From: Novosphingobium sediminicola
Lineage (GTDB): Bacteria; Pseudomonadota; Alphaproteobacteria; Sphingomonadales; Sphingomonadaceae
Length of the DNA: 64,000 nt
Assembly: GCF_014196525.1 (NCBI RefSeq)
Contig: NZ_JACIDX010000001.1
Coordinates: 1 to 64,000 of the forward strand
Reading direction: 5' to 3'
The translations under genes and the position numbers were made by a program. Every line of letters starts with the position of its first letter. Position 1 is the first letter of the stretch. Positions 35,696 through 45,040 of the stretch are shown one piece after another. The notes under the pieces are model-generated. The model saw nothing but the letters and a program-made list of their open reading frames with translations, was not told the origin of the DNA and searched no databases.

Positions 35696-36091
35696 ATGCT
35701 GCTCAATACGATCGACGATACCGTAGTTTACGTCCCCCGCGCCGAACGTATCAGCTTTGACCTGATGGTCCGATATCGCAGCCTTGAGGATCGCGGACCG
35801 ACCCTGCTCAAGAACCTGACCTGCGGCGGGGCGCGGGTCGAGGGCGTCGCAGGGCTGCGCTGCGGCGACAAGGTGACGCTGTGCCTGCCCTCGCTGGCGC
35901 CCAAGGAGGCGACCGTAGTGTGGCTGCTGGATCTGAGCGCGGGTTTGGAATTCGACCGCCCGCTGCATCCCGATATTTTCGAGGAAATGGTGCTGCGCCA
36001 TGCCAGCCAGCGCGAGCGGTCGGAAACCGACCGCCTGACGCAGATCAACAATCGCTATGACCGCGACGAAGAGGAAGAACTGCCGAACTAG
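35696..36091 (+). CDS. PilZ domain protein
   Basis: This is a 131-residue probable c-di-GMP effector. A short PilZ domain (about 15-100) has an N-terminal RAERISF segment and NLTCGGARV near residue 41, corresponding to the R...R and N/D-x-S-x-x-G ligand motifs, although the first is not the canonical RxxxR. The acidic C-terminus ends in DEEEELPN. Ligand binding is therefore uncertain. It follows the chemoreceptor by about 100 bases. Confidence 0.75.
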   Translation: MLLNTIDDTVVYVPRAERISFDLMVRYRSLEDRGPTLLKNLTCGGARVEGVAGLRCGDKVTLCLPSLAPKEATVVWLLDLSAGLEFDRPLHPDIFEEMVLRHASQRERSETDRLTQINNRYDRDEEEELPN

Positions 36092-36101
36092 GCCCCTCTT
36101 T

Positions 36102-37034
36102 TCATGCCCGCCGCAGCAAAGCAGGCAAGCCGTGCAGCGCCCCGGCAACGATCATGCCGATCGCCAGCCCGGCGATCCCGGCGATCCCCGCCCCGACGAT
36201 CCAGCCCAGCGCCGCGCCTGCTGCCGCCTCCACCGCATGGGCCGTGTCATGCTGCCAATGGGCGGGCGCGGCAAGGCCCAGTTGCTCGCCCCCATGCAGC
36301 AGGATGCCCCCGCCCACCCACAGCATCGCCGCCGTGCCGACATTGGCCAGCAGGGTGAGCAAGGGCGGCGTGCCCTGCACCAGAGCGCGTCCGATGGCCC
36401 GGCGCAGCCCCGATCCGCCGCGCGCCAGATGCAGGCCGATATCATCCGCCTTCACGATCAGCCCGACCACGCCGTAAACCAGCACCGTGATGCCCACGCC
36501 CACAATGCCCAGAATGACCGCGCGCTCGATCAGCGGCTTATCGGCCACCTCGGCCAAAGCGATAGCCATGATTTCGGCCGAAAGGATCAGATCGGTGCGC
36601 ACCGCACCCTTGACGCGGGCTGCCTCAAAGGCCTTGGCATCCGTCACAGGCCCATCGGGCGTCTCGCCATGCGCCTCGCCGCCCAGCTTCTCCAGCAGCT
36701 TTTCCGCGCCCTCATAACACAGGAACAGCCCGCCCAGCATCAGCAGCGGCGTGATCGCCCAGGGCAGCAGCGCCGAAAGCGCCAGCGCCAGCGGCAGCAG
36801 GATCACCAGCTTGTTGAACAGGCTGCCCCGCGCGATACGGGCGATGACGGGCAATTCCCGGTCGGGGGTGAACGAGGCGACATAGGCAGGCGTCACCGCC
36901 GCATCGTCGATGACCACGCCTGCCGCCTTGCTGCCCGCCTGCGCCACACCGGCCGCCATATCGTCCAGCGAAGCGGCCGCCGCTTTGGCAATCATCGCCA
37001 CATCATCGAGCAGCGCGATCAAACCCACCGACAT
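36102..37034 (-). CDS. DUF808 (YedI-type) membrane protein
   Basis: This is a 310-residue inner-membrane protein of the DUF808 family. The N-terminal SVGLIALLDDVA, VVIDDAAVTPAYV near 41 and GGLFLCYEGAEKL near 103 are family hallmarks, followed by about six membrane segments. The function is unknown. ATG at 37034 matches the family's N-terminus. Confidence 0.85.
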   Translation of the reverse strand: MSVGLIALLDDVAMIAKAAAASLDDMAAGVAQAGSKAAGVVIDDAAVTPAYVASFTPDRELPVIARIARGSLFNKLVILLPLALALSALLPWAITPLLMLGGLFLCYEGAEKLLEKLGGEAHGETPDGPVTDAKAFEAARVKGAVRTDLILSAEIMAIALAEVADKPLIERAVILGIVGVGITVLVYGVVGLIVKADDIGLHLARGGSGLRRAIGRALVQGTPPLLTLLANVGTAAMLWVGGGILLHGGEQLGLAAPAHWQHDTAHAVEAAAGAALGWIVGAGIAGIAGLAIGMIVAGALHGLPALLRRA

Positions 37035-37080
37035 GTCTTCACAGCCCCCTGCGACAGGCGGCCCGACCATGCCGCCAGAA

Positions 37081-38409
37081 TCAGAAATACCCGGTCAGAT
37101 TGAACGACACATAGCGCGTATCGCCGCGCCGTCCATTGGGCGCGTTTTCCATAAACGACCCGCGCGCCAGATAGACGCCATCAAATTCAAAACGAAGCCT
37201 TTTCGGCTTGATCCAATAGCGCAGCCGCGTATCGAACTGATGTCCGGCAAAATTGCCCGACCGGCCCGTGGCATCGCGCACCGATGTGCTGGAAAAACTG
37301 TCATGAGCATCGGCCAGCCACAATCCGCGCCAGCCGATAAAGGCATCCACCCGCGCGCTGGGCGTCACCTCGATCCGCAGACCCGGTGAGGCGATATTGG
37401 CCCGGCCAACCGCATTATACAGACCGCTGGGCGCAAAATCACCGCGGCGGAACCCGAACAGAGTGTCGAAATGGCCATAGGTGCCCGAGGTGCCATCGCC
37501 GCTGGCCCGGTCGAATTCGAACAGCATATGCGGCTTCCACTTGCCCGCCCAGCTATAGCCCAGATGGGCGCGCAGGAAGGTCGCGCTGGCGGTCAGCGTG
37601 GCGGCATTGGCGGCAGTGCTGGCGCTGACATGGCCCCATTGATAAATGCCCTCGACCCCGCCATCGACATGGCCGGGGCGCGGATCAAAACTGGCGCGCA
37701 GGCCCAGATTGTTAAGCAAGCGGTCGCGCGTGGGGTGGCCGGGCGCGTCGCGCTCGCCAAAATGGATGAAGCTGATTTCGGACAGGAACGGGCTGCCCTT
37801 GGCCTGATGTGCCAGCAAGCCGCCCGACAGCGCGATGTTCACATTTTCCGAATCCAGCGCAAAGCGATTGTCGCGCAGCGAAACGCCATCATCGGGCAGG
37901 CGCAGATGCGGCATCAGATAGATCAGCGTGGACGTATAGCCGTGCGGCATCGCGGTCGTCACAATCGCGCCGGTATAGGAATTGGTGGAATTGCGATAAT
38001 CGTCCGAGGCGATCAGGCGGCCCGAACCGATGCGCGCCATCATGCGCCCGGCCTGAATCGTGGTCTTGGTTCCCTTGCCCAATGTTGAGCCCAAATTGGC
38101 CATGATATAGGCCTGTGCGGGTTCCATCACATTGACATCATTGGTGGACAAAGGCGTGCCGGGATTGGCGTTCCATTCGCGGCTGTCATAGATTTCGCCG
38201 ACAAGCTGGATCGGGCCATGTTTCCATTCGGCGCGCAAAGTGGTGCGCAGGCCGGGCAACTGGTCGCTGGCATTGACGCCCGCGCGGGCCTGTCCCTCGA
38301 TGGCCTCATAGCGCGCGCGGATGCTGCCGGAAATCTGCACGCCATCCTCGGCCCGCGCATCCGCCGACCAGCATAACAGGCCCAATGCGGCCAAAACCGT
38401 GTATTTCAT
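37081..38409 (-). CDS. Alginate export (AlgE-like) outer-membrane porin
   Basis: This is a 442-residue beta-barrel protein. The signal peptide (about 1-20, ending ARAE) and the GVQISGSIRARYEAIEG start of the barrel match the alginate-export family, with strong alternation of strands to the terminal Phe. In sphingomonads such proteins serve as general or specific porins rather than alginate exporters, and no alginate genes adjoin it. The substrate is unknown. Confidence 0.82.
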   Translation of the reverse strand: MKYTVLAALGLLCWSADARAEDGVQISGSIRARYEAIEGQARAGVNASDQLPGLRTTLRAEWKHGPIQLVGEIYDSREWNANPGTPLSTNDVNVMEPAQAYIMANLGSTLGKGTKTTIQAGRMMARIGSGRLIASDDYRNSTNSYTGAIVTTAMPHGYTSTLIYLMPHLRLPDDGVSLRDNRFALDSENVNIALSGGLLAHQAKGSPFLSEISFIHFGERDAPGHPTRDRLLNNLGLRASFDPRPGHVDGGVEGIYQWGHVSASTAANAATLTASATFLRAHLGYSWAGKWKPHMLFEFDRASGDGTSGTYGHFDTLFGFRRGDFAPSGLYNAVGRANIASPGLRIEVTPSARVDAFIGWRGLWLADAHDSFSSTSVRDATGRSGNFAGHQFDTRLRYWIKPKRLRFEFDGVYLARGSFMENAPNGRRGDTRYVSFNLTGYF

Positions 38410-38517
38410 TCCCCGAAATCCCCCCGTTGGGCGCGTTCTCTAGGGAGGTGATGCTACAATCCAAAGCCCTAAAATGCCGGAGGGAGGCCCCTGCGTAGTT
38501 TTATCGGGAGCCCTGTT

Positions 38518-39171
38518 TCAGAATTCGACATCCAGATCCTCGAACTCCTCGGCCTCTGCCAAAGCGGCCTCGCGCCATACGATCATCGGGCCCCATGCCG
38601 CGATGGTCTGGCAATAGGCGGCGCTGGGCGCGCTAAGGCCCACCGCATAAGAAAGGAAGCGCGTGGTGACAGGAGCATACATCGCATCCGCAATCGTGGG
38701 CGCGGCGCCGAACAGGAACGGGCCGCCATATTTGCTCAAACATTCCTGCCAGATCACCTCGATCCGCTCGATATCGGGGCGGGCGCCGGAAAAGACCGGG
38801 AATTTATCATGGCGGACCTTCAGGTTCATCGGCAGGGCCGAGCGCAGATTGGTGAAACCGGAATGGATCTCGCCGCTGATGGAGCGGCAATGCGCGCGCG
38901 CGATCCGGTCAGCGGGCAGCATCTGGGCATCGGGGTAAAGCTCGTTGAGATATTCGGCAATCGCCAGCGTATCCCAGACGCTCGCCCCTTCATGCGTCAG
39001 GCGCGGCACCAGCACCGATGGGCTGAGCAGCAGCAGCTCGGCGCGGTCGGCCGCGTCATTTTCCACCCGCTGTTCATCGACCTCCAGCCCTGCCAATTGC
39101 GTCAGCAGCCAGCCGCGCAGCGACCATGCCGAATAGGTCTTGCTGGAAATGGTGAGCGTTGCCTTGGCCAT
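38518..39171 (-). CDS. Glutathione S-transferase family protein
   Basis: This is a 217-residue cytosolic GST. The thioredoxin-like N-domain (about 1-80) contains SKTYSAWSLRGW with a candidate catalytic Ser, VPRLTHEG with the cis-proline near 57, and the SNAIL-type WDTLAIAEYL near 67-76. The helical C-domain follows. Substrates are unknown; it may be a maleylacetoacetate-isomerase-like or detoxifying enzyme. It is divergent from phaZ. Confidence 0.85.
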   Translation of the reverse strand: MAKATLTISSKTYSAWSLRGWLLTQLAGLEVDEQRVENDAADRAELLLLSPSVLVPRLTHEGASVWDTLAIAEYLNELYPDAQMLPADRIARAHCRSISGEIHSGFTNLRSALPMNLKVRHDKFPVFSGARPDIERIEVIWQECLSKYGGPFLFGAAPTIADAMYAPVTTRFLSYAVGLSAPSAAYCQTIAAWGPMIVWREAALAEAEEFEDLDVEF

Positions 39172-39316
39172 GACTCGCTTCCTCTCTGGGCTGTTCTCGC
39201 TTTTGCAGCATAAACTCTTGCCAAGCGCAATGACGCAGCGCAGCATCACCCTATTATTTCATCCCGGCACTCATGCGAATCATGCACCGGGCGGAAAGAT
39301 TGGCGGAACCGAACCC

Positions 39317-40537
39317 ATGCTTTATCAGGCCTATCAGACCTATTGCGACATGATGGAGCCATCGCGGCGGATGGCAGCGCTCGCGCTGGAGGCGCGCGAC
39401 CGCCTATGGCCATGGGCCGATGTGTGGGGCTGGCCGCGCCGGATTCATGCGCTTTGCGCGACTCACAAGCTTTCGGCCATCACTCACAGCCGCCCGGCCT
39501 TTGGCATTACGCATGTGCGCGTGGGCAATGCCAATGTTGCCGTGCGCGAGGAAGTGGCCGTCGAACGCCCCTTTGGCAATCTGATCCATTTCGCCAAGGA
39601 CGAGGTGATGACGCCCCAGCCCAAGATGCTGGTGGTCGCCCCCCTGTCCGGCCATTACGCCACGCTGCTGTCTCATACGATCGAGGTCCTGCTGCGCGAT
39701 CATGATGTCTATCTGACCGACTGGAAGAATGCGCGCGATGTGCCTTTGGCCGAGGGGCGTTTCGGGCTGGAGGATTACACCGATTATCTGATCCATTTCC
39801 TGCGCGAACTTGGGCCCCGCAGCCATATGCTGGCCGTGTGCCAGCCCTGCGTTTCGGCGCTGGCCACGGTGGCTGTGATGAGCGCCGAGCGCGATCCATG
39901 CACCCCGCGCAGCCTGACGCTGATGAGCGGGCCGGTCGATGTGCGCGAGGCGCCAACGGTGGTCAATGAACTGGCCAATGCCAATACGCTGGATTGGTTC
40001 GAGGCCAATCTGATCTCGCGCGTGCCTTCGCGGTATAAGGGCGCGGGGCGAAAGGTCTATCCCGGCTTTCTGCAACTGACCGCCTTTATGTCAATGAACC
40101 TTGGCCGCCATTTTGGGCAATTCCGCAAGCTCTATCAGGCGCTTGTCGATGAACGCGAGGCCGAGGCGAAGAAGATCGCCCACTTTTACGATGAATATAT
40201 GGCGGTGCTGGACCTGTCGGCGGAATTCTACCTGGAAACCATCGATCAGGTGTTTCAACAGGCCACGCTGGCGCGGGGCGAGATGATGCACCGGGGCCGC
40301 CGCATTGACTGCGCGGCGATCAGGCAAACAGCCTTGCTGACGGTCGAGGGCGAGCGCGACGATATTTGCGGCGTGGGTCAGACGGCGGCGGCGCATCAGA
40401 TGTGCTCCTCGCTCCGCCCCCATCTGCGGCGGCATCATCTGCAGCCGGGCGTGGGCCATTACGGCGTGTTTGCCGGATCGAAATGGGAAAAGCAGGTCTA
40501 TCCGCAGGTGCGCAATCTGGTGCTGGCGATGAGTTGA
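39317..40537 (+). CDS. phaZ: Intracellular polyhydroxyalkanoate depolymerase
   Basis: This is a 406-residue cytoplasmic PHA-mobilising enzyme. The family uses a Cys nucleophile in place of lipase Ser; here Cys175 in AVCQPCVSAL fits, with the catalytic His probably in GVGHYGVF near 386 and Asp in the region ahead of it. There is no signal peptide, and the length matches the Ralstonia PhaZ1 type. It degrades stored granules. No synthase or phasin gene lies in the window. Confidence 0.9.
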   Translation: MLYQAYQTYCDMMEPSRRMAALALEARDRLWPWADVWGWPRRIHALCATHKLSAITHSRPAFGITHVRVGNANVAVREEVAVERPFGNLIHFAKDEVMTPQPKMLVVAPLSGHYATLLSHTIEVLLRDHDVYLTDWKNARDVPLAEGRFGLEDYTDYLIHFLRELGPRSHMLAVCQPCVSALATVAVMSAERDPCTPRSLTLMSGPVDVREAPTVVNELANANTLDWFEANLISRVPSRYKGAGRKVYPGFLQLTAFMSMNLGRHFGQFRKLYQALVDEREAEAKKIAHFYDEYMAVLDLSAEFYLETIDQVFQQATLARGEMMHRGRRIDCAAIRQTALLTVEGERDDICGVGQTAAAHQMCSSLRPHLRRHHLQPGVGHYGVFAGSKWEKQVYPQVRNLVLAMS

Positions 40538-40614
40538 GGGGTTGCATGGCCTCTATCCGCGCTGCGACCATAGGCGCGCTGTTGCCGGGGCGCGGCATCG
40601 GGTAAGAGGCGCCC

Positions 40615-41352
40615 ATGCTGAGACTGGACAAAGAAGGCGCCATCGCGCGCCTGATGATCGACCGCCCCGAACGCCATAATGCGATGAACCTTGCCATGTG
40701 GCAGGCGCTGCCCGACTTGCTGGCGCAGGCGGTGGATGACGCGGATGTGCGCGCGATTGTCCTGACCTCCGCCACGCCGGGCCTGTTTTGCGCGGGCGCG
40801 GATATTGCCGAAATGTTGGCCGCGCGCGAGGATCTGGCGCTGCGCGCCGCAACGCAGAGCGCGATCAACGCGGCGCAATCGGCGCTGGCGCAATGCCCCA
40901 AACCCTTGGTGGCGATGATCGATGGCGATGCAATTGGCGGGGGATGCGGGCTGATTCTGGCCTGCCATATGCGGGTGGCCACGGCGCGCGCGCGTTTCGG
41001 CATTACGCCCGCGCGGCTGGGGCTGGCCTATCCGCTGCATGATACAGGGCTGCTGGTCGATCTGGTCGGGCCGGGTCAGGCTCGGCGGCTGATGCTGACC
41101 GGCCAGTTGGTCGGGGCGGAGGAGGCTCTGCGCATCGGGTTGATCGAGGAGATCGCCGAAAGCGCGCATGAGGCCTTGCGCGCCATCACCGCCAATTCCG
41201 CCTTCACCCATGCCGCCACATTGCACACCATCGCGCGGGTGATCGCCGGACAAAGGCAGGAGGACGAAGCCTCGCTGGCCCTGTTCGCATCAGCCTTCGA
41301 CGGGACGGATTTCGCCGCCCGCGCCGAGGCATTTTTCAAACGCAAGAATTAA
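40615..41352 (+). CDS. Crotonase-superfamily (enoyl-CoA hydratase/isomerase-like) protein
   Basis: This is a 245-residue crotonase-fold protein. The CoA and oxyanion-hole segments FCAGADIAEM (about 58-67) and IGGGCGLILAC (about 108-118) are present. At the positions where enoyl-CoA hydratase has its two catalytic glutamates, this protein has Gly (GGGCGL) and Ala (TPARLG), so ordinary hydratase activity is doubtful. It starts 77 bases after phaZ behind an AAGAGG site. It converges on and overlaps the NUP gene by four bases. Confidence 0.85.
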   Translation: MLRLDKEGAIARLMIDRPERHNAMNLAMWQALPDLLAQAVDDADVRAIVLTSATPGLFCAGADIAEMLAAREDLALRAATQSAINAAQSALAQCPKPLVAMIDGDAIGGGCGLILACHMRVATARARFGITPARLGLAYPLHDTGLLVDLVGPGQARRLMLTGQLVGAEEALRIGLIEEIAESAHEALRAITANSAFTHAATLHTIARVIAGQRQEDEASLALFASAFDGTDFAARAEAFFKRKN

Positions 41353-42485
41353 GGGGCCGAGGGCGCGGATTTTTCATAGCGAGGCCAATGCGTGGTGATT
41401 TCCCCCACCACCTTTGACCCGGCGGCATAGAGCGCCTCCAGCGCGGCGGTCATGCCCGAATAGCCCGCATTCTCGCGCGCCATGTTTTCCGCCGCCCCCA
41501 TGCCCGGCGGCGGCATGGTGAAATTCGACCCCGCGCGCAGCACCATCACCCGATTGCGATCCGCCCGGCCCACCTTGGTCAGATATTCGAGGCTCTGGAT
41601 GATCCCCGTCTCCTCCATCGCCGAGGTGACGAAAGTGCCCTTGCCATTGGTCCAGTATTTGACCCAATCGCGGCCCCATTGGGTCATCTTCTCGCCATGC
41701 CAATAGGTCATCGCGGCCAGTTGATCGCCCATCATCACGTGGGGCGGCATCTGGGCCGCCGGGAAATCCTTGTACAGCTCGCGCTGAGCGGCAATCGAGG
41801 CATCATCGGGCAGGTTCAAATCCTTGGTCAGCCCATAAGCCCATTGGGCAAGACCGGCGTTAAGCGCGAACATCTCGCCATTGGCCGCCACCGGCGCGGG
41901 CCCCGCCAACGGGTCGCCTTCCACCTTGGTCGAACCATGGATCGGGAAATAGCCATATTTCCAGCCAGCCGGAATTTCACGCGCATCAATCTCATGCGCC
42001 ATATCGCCATCGACCAGATAGCGCGCCCAGGCCGCGCTGCCCGCAGAGCCAGCCGCCGGATCAATGCCCGCGATGCCCGCCACCAGCCAATAGGCCTTCG
42101 ACAGATCGAGCCGCTGATCCAGCCCCAGCGCCAGCGCGGCGGTCGCCGACTTGATATTGCCCATGCCCGTCACAATGCCCAGAACCTGCGTATCCGGGTT
42201 GTAGTAAAGGTCGTGATAGCCCTGCGGGAAAGGGATCCGCTGGGTCAGCTTTGCCCGTTCCTTCCAGAGCTGAAACTCGCCGGGCCGGTCGCCCTCATCC
42301 TTGCCGATTTCAAACAGCGTGACCACCACCACCCGCACCGGCAGATGCGCGGCGCAGGGCGCGGCGGGCGCGCATTTGGCAATCGCGGCCAAAGCGGCGC
42401 GGGGAGACATAGGAGCCGCCGACACCGGCCCCGCCAATCCAGCCATCAGCGCCAGAAACAAAGCCTTGTAACGGGCCATTACCAT
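41349..42485 (-). CDS. Exported NUP-family (purine nucleoside permease-like) protein
   Basis: This is a 378-residue protein of the NUP family, named after a Candida purine nucleoside permease. A signal peptide (about 1-24, ending VSAAP) but no further membrane segments suggests a periplasmic protein, perhaps a phosphorylase-like nucleoside-binding or processing enzyme rather than a true permease. Family motifs include VVVVTLFEIGKDEGDRPGEF near 52-71 and the GIVTGMGNIKSATA stretch near 104. It is the last gene of a run with adenosine deaminase and a TonB receptor, consistent with nucleoside scavenging. AGGGAAG precedes the ATG. Confidence 0.8.
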   Translation of the reverse strand: MVMARYKALFLALMAGLAGPVSAAPMSPRAALAAIAKCAPAAPCAAHLPVRVVVVTLFEIGKDEGDRPGEFQLWKERAKLTQRIPFPQGYHDLYYNPDTQVLGIVTGMGNIKSATAALALGLDQRLDLSKAYWLVAGIAGIDPAAGSAGSAAWARYLVDGDMAHEIDAREIPAGWKYGYFPIHGSTKVEGDPLAGPAPVAANGEMFALNAGLAQWAYGLTKDLNLPDDASIAAQRELYKDFPAAQMPPHVMMGDQLAAMTYWHGEKMTQWGRDWVKYWTNGKGTFVTSAMEETGIIQSLEYLTKVGRADRNRVMVLRAGSNFTMPPPGMGAAENMARENAGYSGMTAALEALYAAGSKVVGEITTHWPRYEKSAPSAP

Positions 42486-42505
42486 AAATCACTTCCCTAA
42501 ACGGA

Positions 42506-42525
42506 CGGGGCGCCTGAACGCCCCG
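42506..42525 (-). terminator. Intercistronic hairpin between TonB receptor and NUP gene
   Basis: Seven GC pairs (42506-42512 with 42519-42525) close a six-base loop in the 48-base gap between the two genes. No T run follows, so it may attenuate or protect the message rather than end it. Confidence 0.4.
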
Positions 42526-42533
42526 CCCCATCA

Positions 42534-44930
42534 TCAGAACTTGTAAACCACCGAACCCTGCACGCTACGGGGCTTTTCCGGCAGGACGATGGTCGAGCCG
42601 AACAATTCGGTGAAATTGGCGCGGAAATAGGTCGCATCGGTGGCGTTCTTCACCACCACGCGGAACAGCCAAGGCCCGGTCTTATAGCTGGCCGAGAGAT
42701 CGACCAGCGTATAGGCGGGCAGGCGCACCGCCTGCGACTGGCCCGAGAACACCGAATCGAAGGCCGAAGCGCTGACGGCAAAGGCGAGGCCATTGTCGAA
42801 AGCATAGGTGGCCGTGGCCGAATAAGTGTTGGTCGGGATCCCTGCGCGGCGCGACTTTTCCATCGTATTGGTCGAAATCAACCCGCCCGGCTGACCGCCA
42901 AGGATCAGCGCCGGATCAACGCCCTTCAAGTCCTCGATGCCCAGAAAGCTGAACGTGCTGCCCGCATTCAGGAAGGACAGGTTATACACCTTGGTCTTGG
43001 TGTAATTGCCCGAGATCAGCAGGTGCTTGTCCACCGACCAGCGCACTTCGGCCTCGATGCCGCGTGTTTCGACCGACTGGTTGACGGTCGAGGACTGGAT
43101 CGAGAAATCGGTGCGCTTCTGGTTATAGGTGTCGATCGCGGCATAGAGGCGCCCGCCCAGCCACGAACCCTTGATTCCGGCCTCCCACATGCGCGAAGCG
43201 GTGGTCCATGCATTGCCCAGCACGTTGGAGGTGTAGATTTCCGCGCCCTGTCCGGCGATCACCGTCGATTGGCGCGACACCGTGCCATAGGGCACAAGGC
43301 CGAAGGGCAGCTTGTAATTGGCACTGGCGGTCCAGCTCCACATGCCATTGGTCGCCGAGGCCGAAGGCGTGACGCCCGCCGGCACGCGCAGCTTGCTCAG
43401 GTCATTGCTGGTGCGCACGTTAATGCTGTCATAGCGCGCGCCCAGCGTGACATCGAGACCGAATTTGAAATCGAGATCGGCCAGCGCCGCAAAGGCCGCA
43501 TCGGTGTAATAGCCGCGCGTGTAATTGGTGTAATCGCAATTGCACTCAAGCGACAGGCGGCGGGCCGAAAGCGCGGTATAGCCCTGCGTCAGATCGACGC
43601 GGTGGAAATATTCAAACGTGAAATCATCGCCATGCAGGAAATCGGTATAGCGCACCGAGGGGCTGAGCTGGAGCTGGAACTTGCCCGCGCTGTTCTCCAC
43701 CGAACCGGTGGCGACGATCTTGTCCTCGATCACATAGGAATTGTGAAATTGCGAGAAACCATAAGCGTTCTCGTTCAGATTGTCATAGCCGTCATAGAAA
43801 AGCTGGTTCTTGATCTCCAGCGTGTCGGACGGGTTCCAGATCAGATCCGCATACAGCGTAATCGCCTTGTTCCACAGCTTGTCATTCGGCCCGGTCAGCA
43901 CATTCTTGCGGCTGAGCGTGGCGGTGCCGACATTGTTGAGCGCCAGCCAGGGATAGGCGGCAAAGCTGGCATTGGTGGCGCTGGCCGGATTGACGAAGAA
44001 GGGATTGAAATTGCCCACGCTGGTAAATTCGCTGGCCTGGATCAGGCCGTCGCCATTGGTGTCGAGCGGCTTGGCCGTGCCGGTGATATAGGTGCCATTG
44101 TTGACCAGCGCCTGCGTCAGGCGGTTCCAGCCGCCATTCTGCTGGCCCTTGTAATTGTGATACATGCCGCCGAATTCGAAGCGCAGCGTGGGGGTCAGGT
44201 CCATTTCAAAACTGGCCTGAAGGATCGTCTGCTTGGTCCCCATATTGTTGTAATAGGAGCCGCTGTCCTCAACCTCGCCATAGAGGCTGTAGCCGAATTC
44301 CTTCGAGCCAAGCTTGCCCGGACCACGGATCGAGGCGGAAAGCACATTCTTGCTCCAGCTGCCGCCGGTGTAATTCACCTCGCCCTCGGCATGGTCAAGG
44401 AACTTGCCCTTGCCCGCGCGCGCCGATTTGGGCACGAAATTCATATAGCCGCCGGTCTTGGAAGGGCCATAAATCGGCGAAGAAGGCCCGCGCACGATGT
44501 CGATCCGGTCCGAAGCGCCCAGCGGGGTGGGATAATTGCCCGGATTGTCCAGACGGCGCATGCCCCGGAAATAGATTTCGCCCGGCGTGCCGCGAATATC
44601 GAGCGCCCCGCCCACGCCAAAGAACGAGTTGGTGAACACGCCCGGCGATTGCGCCACAAGGTCATAGATCTCGGTCGCGCCGAAACGCTCCATCTGCTCC
44701 TTGGAAATGGTCGAGGCCGAACGGGGCGTTTCCACCAAATTCTTGTTGAAGCCAAAGATCGTGCCGACATCCTTCAAAGGCAACGCGCCCAGCGAGCCCT
44801 GCACGACGATTTCCTTCTTTTCCTCGGCCGGTTCGTCGGCGGCAAAGGCACTCGTTGAAAGCACCGATCCCGTCAGCAGTACTGCCGCCAAAGTCACGCG
44901 GCGCAGCCGTAATTTTTCCTGATATTTCAT
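42534..44930 (-). CDS. TonB-dependent receptor of the nucleoside locus
   Basis: This is a 798-residue outer-membrane receptor. The signal peptide (about 1-31, ending AFAAD), TonB-box-like KEIVVQGS near 40, plug (about 60-175; YDLVAQSPGVF and VRGPSSPIYGPSKTGG) and barrel ending in Phe are clear. By sequence style it resembles siderophore receptors, but its position between an exported adenosine deaminase and a NUP-family protein suggests purine nucleosides or nucleic-acid fragments as ligand. That ligand assignment is inference from neighbours. Confidence 0.92.
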   Translation of the reverse strand: MKYQEKLRLRRVTLAAVLLTGSVLSTSAFAADEPAEEKKEIVVQGSLGALPLKDVGTIFGFNKNLVETPRSASTISKEQMERFGATEIYDLVAQSPGVFTNSFFGVGGALDIRGTPGEIYFRGMRRLDNPGNYPTPLGASDRIDIVRGPSSPIYGPSKTGGYMNFVPKSARAGKGKFLDHAEGEVNYTGGSWSKNVLSASIRGPGKLGSKEFGYSLYGEVEDSGSYYNNMGTKQTILQASFEMDLTPTLRFEFGGMYHNYKGQQNGGWNRLTQALVNNGTYITGTAKPLDTNGDGLIQASEFTSVGNFNPFFVNPASATNASFAAYPWLALNNVGTATLSRKNVLTGPNDKLWNKAITLYADLIWNPSDTLEIKNQLFYDGYDNLNENAYGFSQFHNSYVIEDKIVATGSVENSAGKFQLQLSPSVRYTDFLHGDDFTFEYFHRVDLTQGYTALSARRLSLECNCDYTNYTRGYYTDAAFAALADLDFKFGLDVTLGARYDSINVRTSNDLSKLRVPAGVTPSASATNGMWSWTASANYKLPFGLVPYGTVSRQSTVIAGQGAEIYTSNVLGNAWTTASRMWEAGIKGSWLGGRLYAAIDTYNQKRTDFSIQSSTVNQSVETRGIEAEVRWSVDKHLLISGNYTKTKVYNLSFLNAGSTFSFLGIEDLKGVDPALILGGQPGGLISTNTMEKSRRAGIPTNTYSATATYAFDNGLAFAVSASAFDSVFSGQSQAVRLPAYTLVDLSASYKTGPWLFRVVVKNATDATYFRANFTELFGSTIVLPEKPRSVQGSVVYKF

Positions 44931-45040
44931 TATACATGCCCCCATGTTTGATGACCGGCCGCGACCCTTCGCCGCCCGCCCCGTGATTGTTCCCTGTCCT
45001 CTTGCCCATGCCTGTTCGGCTTATTTTTTGCTGATAGGCT

